NCBI RefSeq assembly: GCF_024362695.1
Contig: NC_065420.1
Location: 7,347,920-7,411,919 of the forward strand
DNA from: Pectinophora gossypiella
Taxonomy: Eukaryota > Arthropoda > Insecta > Lepidoptera > Gelechiidae
Direction of reading: 5' to 3'
Length of the DNA: 64,000 nt
Positions within the stretch are counted from its first letter, which is position 1. Each line of letters starts with the position of its first letter. Positions 59,113-64,000 of the stretch are shown piece after piece. A program made the position numbers and the translations under genes. The notes under the pieces were generated by a model. That model was not told the DNA's origin. It worked only from the letters and a program-made list of their open reading frames with translations, and searched no databases.

Positions 59113-59999
59113 ATGTTTCCAGAATATCCTTTAAGTGTCTAGAAGTAAGAATTTTAATTTCTTGAAATAAATATTTTTATACATATCTTATGAATTGGTT
59201 ATCTAACTCCACTAAGTTTTCTAAACACTATATTATTCTTTTCACAATTCGTTTTGTGTTTTCCCCGTTTTATACACAGTGTGATGTATTAAGATAAAAT
59301 CTAGTTAACATTTACAATCCTAGATAAAAAACTTAAAAACAGGTTTATTACTAATCTAAAATATATATTTCCTCGTCATAATATTACATTTAAATTTTTT
59401 ATTTCAATCAACTGAAGAAGTAATTTTAGCCTTGTCACCATTCTTAATCTTACTGTGTTCATCTATTCCTCAATTCAATTTGAATGTAAGTACATTCAAA
59501 ATCAAATTATACATTCATAACCAGAAAGAAGTTTACCTGACCACAAGGATGGTATAAGTTTTTTGCAATGCGGTAATTACCTCCGGACTACCATTGTTTG
59601 TACCATGTTAAGTGAATATATAATTATATCATTCACATTCGGCTGCATTTATCTTTATTTCGATCTATCGTTACAATACAATACAATACAAAAACTCTTT
59701 ATTGCACTTGAATCACATTAAAAATACATTAGTATTATAATTAAATTGGTATTGGTATTGGTAATCGTTCAAAGATAGGGAATGTGGACGTGACTTACAT
59801 CTATGCAGATCTATACTGTTGTAATTCAAATTTAAAATAATAGCTTTTTACTAATAATTATGAGTCCTAGTAACTTGAATAAAGAATTTAATAATAATAA
59901 TAAAAAGTGCTGCACCTGCGTTTTTAAAGATGCATTTTAAAATACTAAATTACCTTTTCAAATAACACAAAAAGTTATAGTCATTCGCAATTGCTTCAG

Positions 60000-60071
60000 T
60001 CCGTTTAGAGAAAAAGTCCCTGCTTGACAAGAGCTACGGGTTCATGTCCCGTCCGAGTCAGATTTTTTTTT
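60000..60071 (+). other. tRNA-like pol III fragment, low confidence
   Basis: acgggttcatgtcccgt forms a T-arm-like stem around ggttcatgtcc (60039-60049, a degenerate B box) and is followed by a run of nine Ts. I cannot fold a complete tRNA with a D arm and acceptor stem, so it is more likely the remnant of a tRNA-derived repeat. Confidence 0.25.
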
Positions 60072-60574
60072 CGATTTAAATTTTCTCTTTGTATGTTTCC
60101 ATTGTTTTCGATTCCCTTGTTATGTGTACAATAAATAATATATACAGCATGTATTTTAATGTAGGCAGTTGCCAAACTATGGCGGAAGACTCGTGAAATG
60201 CAAAGTGTGACGGTATGAACAAAATTGCTGCTTACGAGCGCTTCTAGTAGGTTCACTGTTATATCACGCACCATTATCTGCAAGTGATGAAAATAGGACA
60301 ATGGTACTCAAATACTATCTTTGACTTTAGCCCGACTAGTATAGCCTTCTAAGCACCTGTACCTATGTCATTTTGCTTAAATGTTAATGTTACCATTACT
60401 TGTTACGTCTCTACATTTGTAGAGCCTACACTAAGCATATCTAAATATTAATATGTAAAATATGTAAATAGATTAAAAAGTCGTCTCTTACTGGCGACTT
60501 ATTCTTATAACCATTTACTTGACGTTGTAAGAAACAAAGTTTATAATATAATTGTTATTATCTGTTTTCACGGT

Positions 60575-60980
60575 ATACAGGGTGTTAATAACATCGCATC
60601 GTAACGAATACTGAGGAGGATGATTCAGCTCATGATTCTGAGTTAATATCAAGTGGATTTATTTTCAAAGTTCATGTTTTTTTAAATTATTTCAATTCTA
60701 TATTTTTGCGATGGAAAATTCTACTTGATATTAACTGAAAATAATGAGCCGAACTAACACCTCGTACAAGTACGTACAGGTAGCCATACGAGTACGTATG
60801 GGTGTTAGTGACACCGTAACGAATACTGAGGGAGATGATTCAGACCAAGATTCAGATTCGGTTATCTAGTGGAATTTCTTGTCAATAAAAAATAATGAAA
60901 ATATTAGTGTTTTTTTTTTAATGTAAATGTAAATTCCACTTATAATCAGTCTGAATCATTCCTCAAAGTTTTTACCACCT
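60575..60980. mobile_element. Family A element, copy near 60.6 kb
   Basis: Starts gtatacagggtgttaataac. It contains gatgattcagctcatgattc, then an inverted block, then gggtgttagtgacaccgtaa and a final block aaattccactta. Same layout as other family A copies. Confidence 0.65.
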
Positions 60981-61759
60981 GAATAGCTTTTTCAAAATTT
61001 GTGAAGTAATAATACAAAGGTTGCAAAATGGCATAGTAATAAATAAGGATCTTTGGGAAGATGCTTCTTTTAATGCAATGATAATGATTTGTCTTCTATA
61101 ATACTTATTTAAAGGTAATTAAACCTCCGTCCATTGAACTTACCTACAACGTTTCTTGTTTTTGGTCTTTGTTTTTTGTTACTGGCCATTTTACACGAAT
61201 TCCAATCTCGTGACTTGTGGAGCCTACATCTAGTTGCATGCACTTGTGAGCTGAAGGGGCAAACGGGGCACACCTTGAAACAATGTAACTTCTGGACTTA
61301 TATTTACACCCGTTAGATTATCATATAAATCTACAATTAGCCGAGTCAACAACGAGCTCAGTAAATTTATTATCCATTGTCTAGGTCCCATAAAGAATAA
61401 TTCGATACTTCTATGTAAGCAAGCGTTGGCCACGGAATGTGTAGTTGTTTTGTAGAATGTGAATCATGTACAGAATCAGAGGATACGGTTCGAATCTCGA
61501 TCTAAATTGCCATGCATAATGAATTAATAATAGTATTCTCTTAAATACACACTCTGCGCGGAAAATAACATAATAAACTTTTTGTGCCACTCCTCAGTAT
61601 AGAAAAAACGATCACGACGATTCTTAGCCGGTAATTTTTTACTCGAAGGTTAGATTGTGTGGTTTTAAATAGCAGTAATTTTGGAATTTATTACCATTTG
61701 GCTTCTAGTCATCAGAAAGGACGAATTTACTGAAGTGTTAGGATTTACATTGTTGAGAA

Positions 61760-64000
61760 ATGAAAGTGTTAATGTTATGTTTCCAATTGTTTATGTTGGC
61801 TGTGGCTCAGGAATACTATGACAGAAGATATGACTATTTCGATGTGGACTCTCTGATACAAAACCCGCGACTGCTACGGAAGTACCTCAACTGCTTCCTA
61901 GATAAAGGGCCGTGTCCACCAATTGGCATAGTGTTTAAAAGTAAGTACTTTTCTTTATATTCTCTAAAAATACCTACAAAAACTTGAATTACGTCACGAT
62001 TACATAATGAATTAATAATATGTGGTAACATACCCTTACAAACCTATATTTCAAAGTTACACAAAAAGATTACCACATGTATGTCTAATATAAAACGTCA
62101 TACTAACCATAAGAAACTTGAGCACCCAGAAATGAAATCCAGAGTTATTGATGACAGTAAAACTAAATAGATTTCATTTCAGATGTTTGTAAATTCAATA
62201 CACATTTTTATACGATTAAAGCAGTAAGAACTGTTTAACAAAGTATAAACTTATAGGTAAGTAAATAAATGAACCTCGTGTCAATACAGACAGGTAAGCA
62301 TAGCTAGTTGAAAGTGGGTCACCGCTGGTCTTCTGTTGGACTTTGATTAATAGCTTTAAAACCAGTTGCCTATACAGGGTGTTAGTGACACCGTATCGAA
62401 TAATGAGGGGGATGATTCAGCTTATATAGATGATTCAGCATCACAAGAGTACGGAACTGAAAATAGTTAAAAAATACATCATGATTTTTGTGACGGAAAA
62501 TTCCACTTGATATTAACTCAGAAACAAGGTCTGACCCCTATTAGCTTTCGGCGCGGTGTTACTAACACCTATATACGTACCCATACAGATACCATACATA
62601 CTTATACGGGGTGTAAGTGACATATTACCGAATACGGAGGGGGATGATTCAGCTCATGAGTCTGCGTTAGGTCAGGCGCGCACTACGAGTTTTTTGCCGC
62701 GCGGCAGAAAAAAGCAGCGGCATAATGTCGCACTGTAATACTGTACCAAATAGTTTTAAATTGTATTGCGCGCACTTGACGGCAGAGCCACCGCAGTTGC
62801 GCAGTATTACAGTGCGACATTATGCCGCTGCTCTTTTCTGCCGCGCGGCGAGAAACTCGTAGTGCGCGCCTGGCTTTAATATCAAATGGAATTAAATCAT
62901 GAGCTGAACAACCCCCCAAAGCTTTCGTTACGGAGTCACTAACATCCTGTATACATGGTTGCTGGTTACAATGATAACTTGCTAGGGAGTGTTTTGTAGG
63001 AACAAATGTCAACATGTACTGTAAAGGATATGCAGCTTGCAGACACAACTTCGAAAATAGCCGTGATGCAATTATGGGTGCAACGAATGTTGTTTACGAT
63101 AAGATTTCATGTTAGCCAATTCATACCAATATGTTTATCAGCTTTGCCTTTATCAATGAAAAAGTTTTAAAATTTGAAGCCCTGTGAGTGAATTCGGTTG
63201 ATTTGATGAGAGCCTTCTACTTATTAGAAGAGCTGATAACGTGCCACAATGACAGTTAATCTTCCTGCCATTACCAAGACCAGCTGTAAGATGTTGTCTT
63301 TCAAAAATAGTTGAGGAGATAGATGATGTTAGGTATGAGTATGGTCTCTTTCAGCAAATAAAAGAAATATAAAATCGACATCACGAACATACCGCCATAT
63401 TTTTTGATATACTTACTAAACACATTTTCATTGAAGGGGATTTTTTTGTATTTTTTCCCTAAATCCCTAAGGATTGCGAGCCTGACTTTATGTATGTATG
63501 TATGTATGTTTGTGTTTTTTTTTTGTTGTAATCGTGAAAGTTTAATGTAAACATAACATATTTTTACCTGTGAACTTCATTTTGAATTATTTATTAAATA
63601 CCTACACAAATAAATAAGACAGAACACGTTCAGCTGCTTCTCTTCCCGGGCATGTCGAAAAAAACGGACAGAGGGATTGTGTCCACTAACATGATGGACT
63701 AATGTTATGGGCGATAGGCTGATCCCTTATCACCATAAGGTTTATCATGTCCAGCTTACGACATCGTATCAACAGTGGCTGCAAGTTGTCTTTGATTACT
63801 TGTGGCTCTGCCCACCCCATTAGGGATTACGGGCGTAAGTTTATGTATGTGTAATTGTGTATGTATAAATAAGACAGCAATACCTAAAGAATGTAATATT
63901 GAATGAAAATTCCAGCCCTACTCCCTGAAGTGGTAATGACGAGCTGTGCCAAGTGCAGTCCTCGACAGAAGAGGTTCGCCCGCCGAGTGGTGGCCGCCTT
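61760..64000 (+). CDS. Chemosensory protein 3 (OS-D/CSP family), cut by window end
   Basis: Exon 1 (61760-61940) encodes the signal MKVLMLCFQLFMLAVAQ and mature EYYDRRYDYFDVDSLIQNPR, with the Cys pair NCFLDKGPC, and ends one base into a codon at gtaagt. Exon 2 begins at 63916 after aaaattccag and reads LLPEVVMTSCAKCSPRQKRF until the window ends. The Cys spacing again is C-x6-C-x18-C-x2-C. The split codon is Thr here instead of the usual Lys. Roughly the last 35-40 residues lie beyond the window. The intron, about 2 kb, holds a family A element with a nested MITE and an inverted family C repeat. Same role as the two preceding CSP genes. Confidence 0.93.
62372..62953. mobile_element. Family A element in the CSP3 intron, interrupted by a MITE
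   Basis: Starts atacagggtgttagtgacac and ends gtcactaacatcctgtatac, an inverted repeat. The body is split by another transposon at 62670-62875. Confidence 0.7.
62670..62875. mobile_element. GC-rich MITE nested in family A, TTA target duplication
   Basis: Left arm ggtcaggcgcgcactacgag and right arm ctcgtagtgcgcgcctggct are inverted. Pairing extends about 70 bases through gccgcgcggcagaaaa and the gcggcataatgtcgcactgt segment. The flanks are TTA on both sides (62667-62669 and 62876-62878), the target-duplication size of PIF/Harbinger elements; that assignment is inference. A spurious reading frame crosses it. Confidence 0.8.
63660..63848 (-). mobile_element. Family C repeat, inverted copy in the CSP3 intron
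   Basis: Reverse complement of 25207-25392: atgttatgggcgataggctg, gccaccccattagg-type block and gggattacgggcgtaagttt, ending in a short gtat-rich run. It lies just upstream of CSP3 exon 2. Confidence 0.65.

Larger units (their letters stand above)
59113..61759. other. Spacer between CSP2 and CSP3
   Basis: AT-rich. It contains a retroelement tail with a caata microsatellite and ctttattgcac near 59675-59710, a tRNA-like fragment near 60000-60071 and a family A element at 60575-60980. No gene seen. Confidence 0.5.

Noticed and set aside
60000..60071. Intact tRNA gene
   Set aside because: A T-arm-like stem and T run are present, but no acceptable D arm or acceptor stem could be paired.
62683..63048. 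121-codon minus-strand frame
   Set aside because: Crosses the GC-rich MITE arms nested in a family A element; an artefact of repeat sequence.

Overview
The window is AT-rich animal nuclear DNA, almost certainly from a moth or butterfly. The clearest evidence is three chemosensory-protein (OS-D/CSP) genes with the family's C-x6-C-x18-C-x2-C pattern and split-codon intron. Supporting evidence is the many short secreted-protein genes whose signal peptide is interrupted by an intron after 4-7 codons, and a heavy load of tRNA-type SINEs and hairpin MITEs. Most genes are made of two or more exons that I joined from GT/AG boundaries in matching phase.

Layout: (1) 0.2-3.9 kb, three tandem single-exon genes for an unrecognised secreted cysteine-rich family (plus strand). 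(2) 6.0 kb, a small secreted peptide precursor with a GKR amidation/cleavage site (minus). (3) 6.3-13.8 kb, gene-poor repeats. (4) 13.8-31.2 kb, a cluster of eight small secreted-protein genes: one Pro-rich (plus), then Gly-rich, short Gly-rich, Gly/Gln-rich, Tyr/Pro-rich, Ser/Gly-rich, acidic coiled-coil and decapeptide-repeat proteins (all minus). They look like structural (cuticle-like), silk-like or haemolymph products. (5) 35.9-38.1 kb, a small helical secreted protein and, convergent to it, a single-pass membrane protein. (6) 39.1-42.5 kb, a seven-exon gene in which three 30-nt microexons each encode one decapeptide repeat of the type V-x-V-V-x-D-P-N-N-G; this is the most unusual locus here. 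(7) 42.5-50.7 kb, repeats only. (8) 50.7-64 kb, three CSP genes in tandem (plus), the third running off the window.

Repeats include at least two SINE families and a third SINE-like copy sharing one central core (one head combines a tRNA-like A box with a 5S-rRNA-like internal promoter), several MITE families with long terminal inverted repeats, a degraded LINE C-terminus, and a five-unit tandem array of about 240 bp rich in GGCGGCCATCTTG motifs. No bacterial genes, CRISPR arrays or rRNA genes were seen, and no intact tRNA gene. Functional statements beyond the CSPs are inference from sequence features, since most of these small proteins could not be assigned to a known family by reading alone.
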